Of a stretch of 64,000 nt of DNA, positions 48,444 to 62,754 are shown piece after piece. The notes below the pieces were generated by a model that had not been told where the DNA came from, ran no database searches, and was given only the letters and a program-made list of their open reading frames with translations. This stretch comes from Cycas panzhihuaensis (Eukaryota > Cycadophyta). Numbering within the stretch: the stretch's first letter is position 1; every line of letters starts with the position of its first letter. The translations under genes were made by a program, and so were the position numbers. The stretch spans positions 34,169,741 to 34,233,740 of the forward strand of contig CM041465.1 in the NCBI GenBank assembly GCA_023213395.1, written 5' to 3'.

Positions 48444-49082
48444 TGTGTGCAGATAAATCAGACCAATTATAAGTGTGATAGGACCAATGAAGGTGTGACT
48501 AGACTAGTTACAAGTGTGACTGGACCAGTGTAGGTATAACTAGATCAGCCATAGGTGCAACTAGACCAGTTACAGCTATGACCAGACCAGTCGCAAATGC
48601 GACTGGACTAGTTGTAGGTGAGACCAATCTAGTCACAAGTACAACTGCACCAATTTCAATCGTATCTAAACTAACCACAGGTGTAACCAAACTAATGTAA
48701 GTGTGATTAGAAGATATGCAAGTATAACCAATGTAATTAAAATATAACTTAATGTATTAATTATAGTGTAATATGACTAGTTGTGGAACCACTCAAGGAG
48801 TAAAAGTAGTTATAACTATAAAGGATGTATTTATAGTTGTATTGTGAAGGGAAAGAGATAGATTTGAACATGTGAGGAGTTTCTTTTTTGTGTTATTCAC
48901 CACTTATATTGTAGCCTTTTGTACTCTATCTTGGCCTATGTCTAATTGTGAGAGGACTAAACATAGGGCCTCCTGTTAATGGAATTGGTTTTTGGGCTCC
49001 ATATTCTTTGTGCCATTTTGTTTGCTCAATGGTATCATGTATAATAAAATATTAATGGTTAAGGTAGAAAGTAGGGTACGCA
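48444..49082 (+). repeat. E3 3' LTR with 21-bp minisatellite
   Basis: About 639 bp, preceded by the purine tract AAAAAGATCATGGGAGAGA (48,425-48,443). Its 21-bp array (about 48,458-48,710) is longer than in the 5' LTR by about one unit. It ends GGGTACGCA next to the target duplication TCACA. Confidence 0.88.
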
Positions 49083-49894
49083 TCACACTCATGGATAGTG
49101 CTTTGGCTAAAATTTTATAAGATACATTGGATGGAGTAATGGGCCTTTAATTCATGATGATATTTGAGTCACCCCCTTTGAGAATCAATTTAATACTACC
49201 TTGGTTTATCTTGCTACCTAATGAGCAAGTATAAAAGGCTTCTTGGTATACCTTAAGAAGAATATGGCCTATCAGATCCTAAGTGGCTTTGTTAAATTCA
49301 TAAGAAAATTCATCAACTCTAAGGGCTTTCTCATTAGCCATTTCCTATAGTGTATTCTCTAATTTCCTTAACTTAAGGGGGCATCATAACTATCTCTCTA
49401 AGGCTTTAAGAGTTTATTTAAAATCAACTACATATATTTCTCTAAGATATTACTAGTTTACTTAAAGGGTGATTATGCTTAAAATACTTACAAGTAATAT
49501 AACCTGAATCCTCAATGTTTTCCTCTTATCTAGTTAATCTCCTATTTAGAGTTTTTAGAGTTGTGGTGTTCTCCCTTGAATGTTTATTTGTCAATATAGA
49601 AGAAAAATTTAGAGAACTATTCCCCATCCTTAATCTGATACATCTTAACATGTACTAGAGCCCCTTTAGCTTTTCTAGTCTCTATAGCCTTGAGTTATAG
49701 GGAGAGAATGATTACTTATTTCTAGAGGTTTTTATCAAAAGGATCAACATCTACTATATATTTAGAGAATATCAACTTTCTAGTAGCTTCCCTCTTTACC
49801 CTTTTTCTAAGAAGGGAAATTTTCTTACCATAATATCTGAGGAAAGAGGTTGCTCTACTAACAACTTCCTCCCACCATGTGATCCACCTAGTAG
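49083..49894 (-). pseudogene. LINE-B ORF2, region before and at RT start (broken)
   Basis: The reverse complement from 49,894 reads RWITWWEEVV, then KKISLLRKRVKREATRKLIF, MYQIKDGE with FSKFFF near 49,600 and, close to 49,083, LILKGGDSNIIMN and ITPSNVSYKILAKALS. These are the linker and first RT motifs of plant L1-type elements. E4 begins directly at its upstream end. Confidence 0.78.
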
Positions 49895-50162
49895 TATTAG
49901 AAAATAATGTACATTTATATACTTAAATATAATTAGTCACGTAAAATAGTCATAAGTGATTGATCACCAAAAAGGTCAAATGTGATTGGTTGTAAGTGAG
50001 GCACATGCTATCCATATATGCCCACAAAGTACTATATAAATATGTAGTATGTGATATAATGCATGTTAGAAAAATTTCATCATGGTGATGTTAATTTAAC
50101 TAAAGGTATCTCATGATACCATTGATCTTGGGAAAATCTTATGTTGCTTATTTTTCTTAACA
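49895..50162 (+). repeat. E4 LTR1
   Basis: 268 bp from TATTAGAAAATAATG (TG expected at the start) to TTTCTTAACA. Its right edge is fixed by the primer site at 50,163 and its left edge by LINE-B coding sequence. Confidence 0.7.
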
Positions 50163-51353
50163 TGGTATTAAAGCAAAAAAAGACATAAGGAGATGGTATC
50201 CATTTGAAGACTAATGATTGCATGGTTGAAATGGCCAATATTAAGTTAATTCATAAGTTTAATCAATTGCCTTTTTTTTTTCTAGTTTGATTAATTATTT
50301 CATTAGGGCTATTATTAAGGATTTAAAAAGGTGAAAGTACCCTACTAGGTGTGGTATATCTGTTGTCTATTTGATGCAATTCTACTAAGGTATTTTTAAC
50401 TCTGTTTGACCATCATTCTTGTTTCATACCCTATGAGACCATTTGTAAAAAGAAAACCTCATTTTATACCATTTAAATTTTTTTAATATATATGCACTCT
50501 TCTATTTTACTATTTATCTTTGATCTATTCATTATTCAATGGTTGAAACCCTATGCTCTCTACCATATACTTGTGCCACTAATACATTATATCTATGTTT
50601 TATGAGCCACTCATGGTGTTTGTGACCTAATTACTATGAAAATCATGGTTTGTCTATTGCATTCATTAGTGCTCATGTTCTGTTTATTTTTTATACTTAA
50701 GTTCTTATTGTGTAGTCTCCAGAGGATCTATATAAAGCATTGTGTGATCTCTATTTTACTCCATTATTTTATGCCTTAAGCTCTTGTGTGATTTATTGTC
50801 TACCCCGTATATTGCTACGAATGATCTACTTATACATCTATGATCACCTTACATGAAAGATCAAGTCTTCAACCCATCATTCATCATCATCTACATGAAG
50901 TGATTTATTATCAAGCTCACTATCAAAGATTTTTCCCATCCATCTACCATTGCTAGTTCATTGTTTATGTGAATTTTTTTGACCCTGTGCCTTGTTTTCC
51001 TTATTTGAAAGATCCAAGGAAAGAGGATATTTTATTTATAAAGGAGCTATTTTCATATTTTTTGATCTGATTTCAAAGTTTGAGGTAGTTTCAATATTAT
51101 CTCAATTAAATTTCAAGGCAATCTAATCATAGAATTCATGCACATAGGCAAAGATTTAACTTCAGCTTATTTTTAAAATAAATTTATTATTAAATTAAGT
51201 TAAAAAAAAAAAAAAATTGGAGTCTAACCAACTTCTTTCGAGTCAATAAGTGGTTATATTAAGAGCACAAGCAACCTACCACCAACATATCAAAGATGCT
51301 TAGGTCTTTTTCATTTCGTTTTTTAAGGTACATGTACTGTTTTTATCATAACT
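50163..51353 (+). other. E4 primer site and first leader, no coding signal
   Basis: TGGTATTAAAGC at 50,163-50,174 matches the initiator-Met primer site at 10 of 12 bases. The following 1.2 kb is AT-rich leader without protein motifs. Its end resembles the second leader at 61,250-61,300. It is interrupted by E5 at 51,354. Confidence 0.65.
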
Positions 51354-51745
51354 TATTAGAAAATAAGATGAACAACTCTGATACCAAATATTAGATTAAG
51401 CATACTAGCTTTGATTCTATGTTAGAAAATGAATATTCTATGAATAACAATAAATGAAAAGGATGAGTGAATGATAAAGAAATGGAAGTATAAGAAGACG
51501 AATCATGTATATGTTAACATAATGAAATGGAATAATGGATAAACTTTAAATTAGAAAGAAGGTTGATGCACATACTTATAGTATAACTCATCACATATAT
51601 GAGAACCCTCATTGGTCAACTTGTTATGGGCTGGAACCAATTTCTATATGGCACATAACTCAAGAAGACTTCGAATATAAAATATAAATAAACCTAAAGA
51701 GAGTATGAATAAGGATAGTTATGCAATTAGGTATTACATCTAATA
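51354..51745 (-). repeat. E5 3' LTR
   Basis: 392 bp, TATTAGAAAATAAG to ACATCTAATA on the plus strand. Both ends show the G-to-A or C-to-T change of an original TG...CA. Its partner is 57,509-57,899. Confidence 0.87.
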
Positions 51746-52138
51746 TTTTCCCCTATAGCAGATAATTATATAAGATGAAATATTACTACAAAAGATACAA
51801 ATATGAGTTTTCAAATGAAAGGTAAAATATAAGCTACTAAAATGAGATAATTTGTTACTAATCCCCTTAAAGTAAACTCCATCTACTAGTCCACATAGGT
51901 AACCAACCATTGTGACCATCAATTAGCTAGAATGTTCCTTTGTATACATGGTATAGTTAGTGCTAAATTGACTTTACTTAGGGAACACATTATCCTACAT
52001 GGCCAACAAGTAAGTTGATGAAGAAATATGTAAAAATAACTAAAAAAGGGTCCCACCACTTGCCTATATAAGATAATATGAGTAACTTCTCCAACTTCAA
52101 TAATTGAAGACATATTGCTTTAAGTCCTTACAATTGGC

Positions 52139-52276
52139 AGCCCATCGAGGCCATTGTAGGCCCTAGCATCATGTTAAAGCCCATAGTGGCATGTTATAAC
52201 CCATGAAAGCATGGGTTATAACATGCCACTATGGGCTTTAACATGATGCTAGGGCCTACAATGGCCTCGATGGGCT
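52139..52276. repeat. Perfect inverted repeat, 67-bp arms with 4-bp loop
   Basis: The left arm 52,139-52,205 (starting AGCCCATCGAGGCC, ending ATAACCCATG) is the exact reverse complement of the right arm 52,210-52,276; the spacer is AAAG. Checked base by base: no mismatch or gap in 67 positions. The arms are GC-richer than the surroundings. Each arm holds an internal imperfect 20-bp duplication (AGCATCATGTTAAAGCCCAT and AGTGGCATGTTATAACCCAT). A transcript would fold into a long hairpin. I see no transposase, no terminal duplication and no open frame. The perfect match is striking beside LTRs that differ at many positions. Confidence 0.97.
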
Positions 52277-53358
52277 AAAATTTTCATCAATAAATATCAT
52301 AACTATGACTAATAATTATATATGACTAAAATATAATGTAAATAACTCTCTCGAATGATAAATTTCAATGTGAAATGGGTTCTCAAGAGCCTAAAATGAG
52401 CCTATATGATAAATTATACATGTTATCCCCTTATTTAGGGTATATTATACTAATAAAATGTATAAAAAATGATATGAAACCTTAGAAAATACATGTATGT
52501 GCCTAAAAATGCTAAAAAAATGAAGAAAAATAAAGTTAAAAAAAAAAACTTTTGACTTCGAGTTAAAATATCTACATATAATCAACTCTAAGTAATGTCA
52601 AGTGACTTGAAAAAAACTGATGATGACTCCTTGAAAGATAAAAACTAGGGGCTTAGCCCCTTTGTTGGCCAGCACGCAGTCATATGAGCGCTACGATATG
52701 ACTAAGGACTAATGCTTAAGGGGTTATGAACTTTAAATAAGATTCTAATTCAATTAATTATATTTTATAAATATAAAAAAAAAAACTTTTCTATAAAGTT
52801 TTGAGGTCTACCAAAGTTGAAAAATAAATGTCAAAATCTTAATCAAATTAAAAGAACATTATATAATCCAAAAATAGGGTTATACTATTTTTCTTTTTGC
52901 ATTAATTTTTTTAGTCTCCATTATTATTATAAGTGTATGAAGATGCGATGAGGGAGATGATGATGATATTACAAAGGCATTCTTTGATGGCTCAAAGGTG
53001 ATCATAGTAGGGGATGTAGCTCATCGATGGTGTCTTTGAGTCTTCTCTATTCTTAACTCTCAAGGGTTCGCTTGGCCTTCTATTTATCTGAATAACTACC
53101 ATTAAGGTAGGTAATTCCCCACACTCAATCTTAAGACCTGGAAATGGTAAATACCATCAATAAATGAAGCATTCATTTAGAAAATATACCAATAGACATC
53201 ATGGAAAGGTTTTCACCAGTATTAGTTCATCGATGATTGATGTGTTCATAGACATGGGTACAACTTAGAATCCTCCAAATCCTTTGAAAAATCTAGATCT
53301 TACGATCGATCCATCTAAAAGATCTCTTTTTATTTAGGGCAGAATGCTAACTCACTCT

Positions 53359-53735
53359 TTTTAAAACATAATGTTTAATGTTGGTTTATGTATTTTGTTA
53401 AGTGTCCCTCTTAACTCTTATAGGTATATTTTATTATGATATTAAAATATGTGCATACATATTCATGTAAATATCCTATTGTTGGACATAAGGATTCTTT
53501 CACTTGATTGGACAAGTATGAGGCCAATTGTACTATAAGTATGTATTCATGCCTAATGTAATAATTAGAAGGTGATTATTTTCCTACATCTTTATTATCT
53601 TTCATATTGTATATACTTTATGTTTTGTTTATTCATTTATTATTTTATCACTATTTGCCTCATACTTACAATATATTTTACATTCATATTTATATTGTGA
53701 TTTCAAAGGTAATCTTTGAATCTTTATTTTAAACA
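53359..53735 (+). repeat. E6 5' LTR
   Basis: 377 bp, ending ATTTTAAACA. It begins TTTTAAAAC where the 3' LTR has TGTTAAAAC, so one base of the terminal TG has changed. Confidence 0.92.
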
Positions 53736-53747
53736 TGGTATTAGAGC
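53736..53747 (+). other. E6 primer-binding site (initiator Met tRNA)
   Basis: TGGTATTAGAGC matches TGGTATCAGAGC at 11 of 12 bases, directly after the LTR; it is the best-preserved primer site in the window. Confidence 0.85.
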
Positions 53748-55852
53748 AAGGTTGAATACAAGCTCCTATGGTGAGGCAAAGATCTTATCAATACTTTTTT
53801 GTTTGAGCCTATTTTTTAGCCCATTTAGGAACCTATAGATTCAAGCCTAAAGATATGCCATAGATTGTCAATCGATCATACCTAAAGAAGAATAACGACC
53901 TTTGACAACCATCGCAGAATGAGATTTTATCCATGTGTTTAAACCTGCTCATCTACACTACCAACCTTAGCCTTTCCCACATATCATAAGCATATGCCCT
54001 ATGCCATAACTGGCCATATACAGAGCAATCTACAAATTTGAGATGCCACAACTAACCACTGTGATCTTGATTTGTATAACCTTGCCATAGTGAATGGAAG
54101 ATCCATACGGTTGATACGCTTATTGCTTCTTTATATAAAAGATATAACCAAAAGAAATACAACCATAGAGAAGCCGTACTACTACTATTTGTAGGAGGAG
54201 ATATCAGCTACCCATCCATCATGCCTCTCAATTAAATAAAAATAGAATAGAATTAACCTGTGAAATGTTTTAACCTGAACCATTAAACTAGAGTGTATTT
54301 ACTAAAGGCTCTAAGTGCAATCTAAAGTAGGCGACCATGAAAGTGGCTCCATGCTCCATTTACAATCACATTAGTTTTTGTTACAGACCTACCATAAAGT
54401 TTGGATTACACCCACCACTCTTCACCTCAGAATATACAGAAATACCACACAAATAGCCAACTCATAAGATCTATAGAGCTTATGAAGGAATAGAATAGTC
54501 ATCAAATTTACATGACTTGGTCACATCAACACCATAACTATGACTGTAGTCTAGACTAGTTACAATCATGTGTACAATGATCATATGGAATCCCTCGATC
54601 ACTAAACATATAGTTGATGATGTGAGGATGGATAAGCCCTCCTTGGTCGATGGAGAAGAGATTGAATGAAGGAGAATTTTTAATATAGAGATAAATTTGT
54701 TATTTGTGTAGGGTTAAATCAACAAGGTCAAATTTTTGATACCCTTAAAAATATATATATTGATATGGTTTACTTTATTTAATTATTTTAGATGTTTTTT
54801 CAGTTCTAGTTGTAGGGGTTCTTCTCAGTTGGGAAGTAGTCATATGGGCAGACTATGTGACTAAGGGATAAGCATTAAGAGGGTGGACTTCAAAATATAA
54901 TAAATCAATTTAGATAATTCTTTATTTTTTTTAAAAAATTATTTAATAGTTGATTATTTTTTTAGATCCACTTCTATTTTATTAAGGATCACATAACCTT
55001 TTATGACCAACTAGTGCTTTTTCCTTTATAACTTCTTATTGGGATGTCATAATTTAGTGCTATTAGTTGTGTTGGATTTGTTGTTTCAAGATGATTGAAA
55101 TAGGTGGTTGCAAGACATAGTTCAAGATTTAGAGACTTGTTATTTAAATCAGTAAAGTTCATAAAAATACTTAAAACTTCATAAAAAGTATATTTCATGA
55201 CATTTTTTTATATTTGATTTCATATATCTTGCAGTTTTTCAGCATTCCTAACATGGTAATGTTATTTTTCAATTTGAAAGTAAGAAGAGTAATGTTTAGT
55301 TCAAATTTAAGCAAAAATTACTTATTCATGATAGTTTAAAGGCTCTTAAGAACCCTTTTTATACTTATGAGAGTTTTTTCTTGCAAATCACATATGAAAT
55401 TTCTTATTGGTAGCTATATTATTATCTTTTAGTAGAAGATACTTCATAAAAGCATATTTGGTTATTTGTAAACTTTAATACTTAAACCCCAAGTGATATT
55501 CATCTATATCCTTAAAGAATCACATAGGCTTCAAGGTGTATCCTATTCTTATCCTTAAAAAAACCATGGATTAGTTGCCTCAAACAAGAATGAAGAAATA
55601 ACAAATTGGTTGCCTCAAATAGAATCAAGTTACTTTGGTACTTAAATCATTTACTTGAAAGACTTGGTCTTGAAATGAAATTAACTAATGTTGATTAAAC
55701 CATATATCCAAAGGAGGTTCTTATTCAAATGGCAGCTATAGTAGAAGTTGTAGATATAACCAGTACCATATGGAGCCAATTTTTATTTGTTCTAGTAGTT
55801 TTTACATAATGTTATGGATGTGACATAAAATATTTTCTTGGGGGGAGGTGGG

Positions 55853-56236
55853 TGTTAAAACATAATGTTTAATGTTAATTTATGTATTTGTTAAGTGTAC
55901 CCCTTAACTCTCATAGATATATTTTATTATGATATTGAGATGTATGCATGGGTGCACACCTATTCATGTAATCATCCTATTGGTGGATATAAGGGTGCTT
56001 TCACTTGATTAGATAAGTATAAGGTCAATTATACTATAAGTATGTATTCATACCTAATGCAATAATTGGAAGGTGGTTATTTTTTCACATCTTTATTGTC
56101 TTTTATATTATACATACTTTATCTTTCATTTATTCATTTATTATTTTATCATTATTTACCTCATAACTGTAACATGTTTTACATTCATATTTATATTGTG
56201 ATTTCAAAGGTAATCTTTGAATCCCTATTTTAAACA
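55853..56236 (+). repeat. E6 3' LTR
   Basis: 384 bp from TGTTAAAACATAATG to CTATTTTAAACA, preceded by a G-rich purine tract (55,838-55,852). Confidence 0.92.
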
Positions 56237-57508
56237 ACTCTCATAATTTAACATAATTTTTCTTTGATATGGGGTTTACAAAATAAGCTGCTAAATTTTC
56301 TTATTTTGGGAACTAAATCTATTTTGATCTTACTACTCCATTTAGTTTTACCAAATATAAAACATTGCATAGATTTATATATGTGGATAATAGTAAGATC
56401 TTAAGAGTGCCCAATAACTAACTATTGAAAGCTATGCTTCCTATTAATCTCTCCAACATGGTAGAAGCTAAGGAAACCAATATCTCTAAGGCTCTCTAAG
56501 ATGGGTCAAATACTGACCCAAGATTAATTGATAAAAAAAATAGTAGGCTATTAAGGTCTTCTACTTTTTATACTTGTAATATTAAGGCTAGTTTTAAAAG
56601 TTTCTTTTTCTTTTATGGGTTCTTTGCCCATAGGTAGGAGAAAAATGAGTAGTACTAATTATTACAGAGGCTAGTAATGATGAAAGTAGAGTTGAGGACT
56701 TGTCTCACCTATATGAATGCTAAAATGGGCTTCAACTTAGATGATAAACTAGACCATCAAACCCCCCTATTTTCTTTTTTCTTTTTTTTTTAAAGATATC
56801 AAACAATGATAATGGATGTTTCAAGGTTAGATGTAGACTATCTAAATAAAGAGTCTTTTGATATTGACATGATTACACATCAGCATAAACATCTAACATT
56901 TTATCAAAGAAAATAACCCAAATTTCTAAGCTACAGGGATGTCTAGTCCCATAACCTTTTCTTCATATTATAAGGCTTTTTATTTTTGAAAATGATCTCA
57001 TCCTTATTGATACTAGATATGCTACTTTTATAAGGTGATTAGGACTACACGAGTAATTGATTTGCTCATGTTTCTCCATGACTAGTAACTTTAAAAAAGG
57101 TTCTATAACAACTTTAAAATACTCTAAAATAGGCTATAAACAACCTTTAAAATAATATTAAAATCATCCTTTTAATAACTTTAATTAGGCTTTAAAACTA
57201 GCCTTATAACAACATCAAAACAACTCATTCAAATGACTAAAAACTATGATAAAATAGTCCCTAATGTATCTCAAATGACAATAAAAGTAGTCTTATAAAT
57301 GTGCATAAAACTATAGCAAAAGACGACTTCAAATGCCTTTAAAAATAACTTTAAAAAAGGTCATTAATTAGGCACAAATCAAGTTCCTAAATGCATTCAA
57401 ATGGCTATAAAATATGAATGAAACAAGGTCTAAAATGTTACTCTCAAAGATTCAAACCTTGGAATCTGATACCATGTTAGAATATAAGATTATATAGCTT
57501 TGATACCA

Positions 57509-57899
57509 TGCTAGAAAATAAGATGAATAACTATGATACCAAATGTTGGGTTGAGTATACTAGCTTTAATACCATGTTAGAAAATGAATCTACCATGAAT
57601 AACAATAGATGAAAAGAGTGAGTGAATGATAAAGAAACAATGTGCAAAAAGATGAAGCATGTATATGTTAATACAATGAAATGGATGAATGACCAAACTT
57701 CAAATTAGAAAGAAGGATGATGTACATATTTATAGTCTAACTCACCACATATGTGAGAACCCTCATTGGTCAACTTATTGTGGGTTGGCACATATTTCTA
57801 CATGGCACACAACTTAAGAAGGCATCAAATATAAAAAATAAATAAATCTAGAGATAATGTAAATGGAGATAGTTATATAATTGGGTATTACACCCAATA
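57509..57899 (-). repeat. E5 5' LTR
   Basis: 391 bp, TGCTAGAAAATAAG to ACACCCAATA on the plus strand, with the primer site abutting on its left (57,497-57,508). Confidence 0.87.
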
Positions 57900-57949
57900 T
57901 AACTTTGTAACAAAGAGTTCAATTTTTAAACTGTCTAAACTATTAAAAT

Positions 57950-59882
<1,933 letters not shown>

Positions 59883-61773
59883 TGATATCAAAGTGTTGGT
59901 AGAGGTGAGAAGTTTAAATAAGGGAATATAATAGGATGATATACAACTAAAGACTACTAATTATTATTAACTCTCTTCAACCCTATTCTATAAGTCAAAA
60001 ATATATTTATTTAATTAGTTTATTTATTTTTTGATATACTGTTGATACTTGAAGTTAGTCCTTAAGAGTTCAAAAGCCTACTGAGTAGTGAAAGCCTATT
60101 AAAATCCTATTAAATATCTATTTTTATGATCTTGTAACTATTTCCATTTGTGAAAATGGTAAATCCATTTCATCTCATTAGACTCCATTCTATATATATG
60201 GCCAAGGAATAAAAAAGAACCATTTTGATTGTTTGACTTTATTTTAGCCTATTCAACTCTATTTGATCATGTTTTAACTTTGTTTCTCATCCATTTTATC
60301 TCAAATTTGATCTTGTTCCTCATTTTATCAGGTGACCCTATTCAAGCCACAACCATCTTTGTATTATATTGTTGTCTGCCTCCTAAGTGAAACATTTATG
60401 GCCTGCATAAACCTGCACTCCTCTATCTCATTCATATCTATGTGGCATCCCTATGTGAATGTAATTCTATGAGTAGTGTTGTCTACCTGATATGCCTATG
60501 CCTGAGCTTCAAAATCTACATTGACCTATTATAGTTGCCTTTTGCATGAGCATCATGCACTATATACCATCATGAACTATTTATAAATATTATTCAACAC
60601 CATCACTTATGTGCATCTTATGATGTTTGTGAAGGCCTTAGTTCATGGCTATGAGCCACCCATGATTATGAGATACCCTATGAATATAAAAACTCATTAC
60701 TTACATACCTTACATATTTAATCTATATACTCTTTTGTGCTTCATGATTCATCCATGAAGTGACTTACTTATTACTATTTGCCTTTCACCCATGCCATTG
60801 ATTGTGAGTATTTTGAATTTACATTCCACAAGATAAATTTTCCCTTTATGCCTCCATCCATAAGTTATCCTATTTCCTACATAACCTCCTGCGTGATTAT
60901 GAAACTTTATCATCCATTGCTTCTATGAAGATATTCTATAAAGAGTAAAGCATATCCTGTCTATGGAGATCTTGCAGCTTAAAGATCCTCACTTAGAAGA
61001 CATTTATTAATTTACATGAAAAATTCAATCAATTTTAAGCACTATTTGTCACCTATTAAAGAGTATATATATTCATTAATTTTGAATTTAAGAAGTTTTT
61101 TTTTTTAAATATTTTTTCTTAATTAAGCTAAACTACATTTTTGTTTAGAGTCCATGGAGCACTCTTCCCATTAGTAGGTGGTCATATGTAGTAGCTAATG
61201 TGATCATAAGCTAATTATTTAAAGGGGTTAAAGCCCTAAAATCACCTTTTCAATTATTTTTTAAGGTACCTATAATCTTTTCATTATAACTTTATAACAA
61301 GAAGTCTAATTTGTGAACCATTTAAACCATTGGAACCCTTATTCAAAGTTGATTATTTTGGTATATATGATTTGAAGCATTTTGAAGTTATTTTCATTAT
61401 GATTTTTTTACTTGAAGTTGATACTTTATTTTGGAGCCCTACATGGTAACTAATAAAGTAATTTTTTTATAAATAATTTGATGATTGCTTGATGTATATT
61501 TGAGAAACATTTCATGAACATTATAACTTAATTTTTGGCCATAGGGGAAGTTTATTTTAAAACCTAGTAGTGGCCTAATTAAGCTCATTAATAAAAGTTT
61601 TTAAAGGAGGTAGAAAGTAGTCCTAATTGAAGGGACATGTGGTGAATATCCTAATTTTGAGAGATATATGTGTGTTTGATTGTGCTTGCTCCTAGTGCTT
61701 TTGATTGTGTTCATGTTTGATTTTCATTTGTGGTGGTTGATTTGTAAATATTGGTTGTTGATTTACATTTACA
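59883..61773 (+). other. E4 second leader, no coding signal
   Basis: Primer site, then about 1.9 kb of AT-rich leader. The part at 61,150-61,310 resembles the first leader (51,310-51,353 joined to 57,905). No gene seen. Confidence 0.6.
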
Positions 61774-62420
61774 ATGGCTTTATTATCATGATCTTTCTCT
61801 ACTTAAAATTTGTTTGTGATTCCTAAGTTTGATGGAAGAAATTATTTTATATAATCAAGAAGAAGTAAATATACTTTACAAGCTAGAGAATTATGGAATA
61901 TTATTTTTAAAGGTTATATAATTCCTATTCTTGTTTCTCCTATAACTTAGTTAACTCCTAATGAAGAGAAAATTAAATCTAAACTTAAGAGAAAAGACAG
62001 TGAAGCACTTTTCTTTATTTTTTCTACTCTTGATGATGTATTTTTTTTCTTACATTTGTAATCTTGTAACTTCTCTTAATGCATGGAATACTTTAAAATT
62101 TCCATTTGAAGGAGGAACTAATATCACAATTTAGAACTTGAGAAGAAATTTTGAGAATCTCAAGATGTCTCATTTTAAACTTGTCAATACTTTTATAACT
62201 AGACTTTAGGATGTTGTAAACTACTTGACTCCATTAGATAAATAAGTTAATGAATAAAGAGTTGTAAAAAAAATTCTAAGAATTACTAGAGAGATAAGAA
62301 AAATTTGAGAATATGACTATAACAATTAAAGTTATAAAAGACTTATTAATATTAAAAATTAATAAGTTACTCTTCATGCTCTTCATAATATAAGAGAAGA
62401 AGAGTTTAGTTCATAGTATG
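61774..62420 (+). pseudogene. E4 gag N-terminal part (copia, broken)
   Basis: From an ATG at 61,774 the frames show PKFDGRNYF, a stop, then LQARELWNIIFKGYIIPIL, a block with LTPNEEKIKSK, LFFIFSTLDDVF and a remnant of the FEGG/LRR-type block near 62,110. This is the UBN2-type gag of plant copia elements. Stops and frameshifts are frequent. The relic ends where E8 begins. Confidence 0.75.
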
Positions 62421-62754
62421 TGTTGGAAAATAAATGGAGTGCAGAGTGAAGCAAGTATACATAAATCAATCTATATTGTGAATCATAAGCTAAAGTATCA
62501 TATTATTCAAGCCATTGTATAGGAGTATACATCAAATCTCTACAGTAGGTGGTGTCAAAAGACACGAGAGTTATACACCCCAGAAAATATATAGATGTGA
62601 GAGAGGAGGGAAATCTCTTCAACCTCCAAAATTTAAATAATAATAAAATAATACATAACTCAATATAAAATTAAACTCACCTAACTTACCTTTAACATGT
62701 GTGTTCTCACATGTGTCTAAGGTGGGAGTGGGGTGATGAACATTAACCCCAACA
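62421..62754 (-). repeat. E8 3' LTR
   Basis: 334 bp; the plus strand runs TGTTGGAAAATA to TTAACCCCAACA. The minus strand therefore begins TGTTGGGGTTAATG, a common copia LTR start, directly after the purine tract. Confidence 0.75.

Larger units (their letters stand above)
39478..49082 (+). mobile_element. E3: 9.6-kb Ty3/gypsy element, same family as E2
   Basis: LTRs at 39,478-40,089 and 48,444-49,082 with an exact 5-bp target duplication, TCACA (39,473-39,477 and 49,083-49,087). Internal order: decayed primer site, gag, protease, gag-like domain, RT with FLDD box, RNase H, integrase, spacer with 30-bp repeats, ORF3, purine tract. Protein motifs match E2 domain by domain, in the opposite orientation. 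The 5' end reads CATGTG where TGTGTG is expected, two transitions. Frames are broken mainly by TAG and TAA. Confidence 0.92.
36300..49894 (-). mobile_element. LINE-B: second L1-type LINE, split by E3 and cut by E4
   Basis: Minus-strand LINE ORF2 fragments occur at 49,083-49,894 and 39,336-39,472 (RT start), then at about 36,500-38,885 (rest of RT and C-terminus). They are separated by E3 (39,478-49,082) and by an LTR-like piece (38,886-39,335). Removing E3 joins YKILAKALS on one side to LDNLLVVSKEIF on the other in RT order. The upstream endonuclease and ORF1 are missing at 49,895 where E4 begins, so they should lie right of the window beyond E4. The 3' end is near 36,300-36,500 but not sharply defined. 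Confidence 0.78.
53359..56236 (+). mobile_element. E6: 2.9-kb non-autonomous LTR element inside E5
   Basis: LTRs 53,359-53,735 and 55,853-56,236, exact target duplication ACTCT (53,354-53,358 and 56,237-56,241), primer site TGGTATTAGAGC immediately after the 5' LTR, and purine tract TGGGGGGAGGTGGG before the 3' LTR. The 2.1-kb internal region has no gag or pol motif. Copying must depend on an autonomous relative. The two LTRs differ at roughly one base in eight by eye, so even this innermost insertion is old. Confidence 0.92.
51354..57899 (-). mobile_element. E5: minus-strand LTR element without coding capacity, split by E6
   Basis: LTRs at 51,354-51,745 and 57,509-57,899 (about 391 bp each), with an exact target duplication TAACT on both sides. 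Orientation comes from the primer site, TGGTATCAAAGC on the minus strand at 57,497-57,508, and from the purine tract ATAGGGGAAAA on the minus strand just right of 51,745. After removing E6 the internal region is about 2.9 kb with no recognisable gag or pol, so it looks non-autonomous or internally deleted. It contains the perfect palindrome at 52,139-52,276 and a CTTTAAAA-rich irregular repeat zone (57,070-57,430). A block at 52,640-52,790 resembles leader sequence of E6 and E4 read in plus orientation, against E5's own direction; I cannot explain this. Confidence 0.85.
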
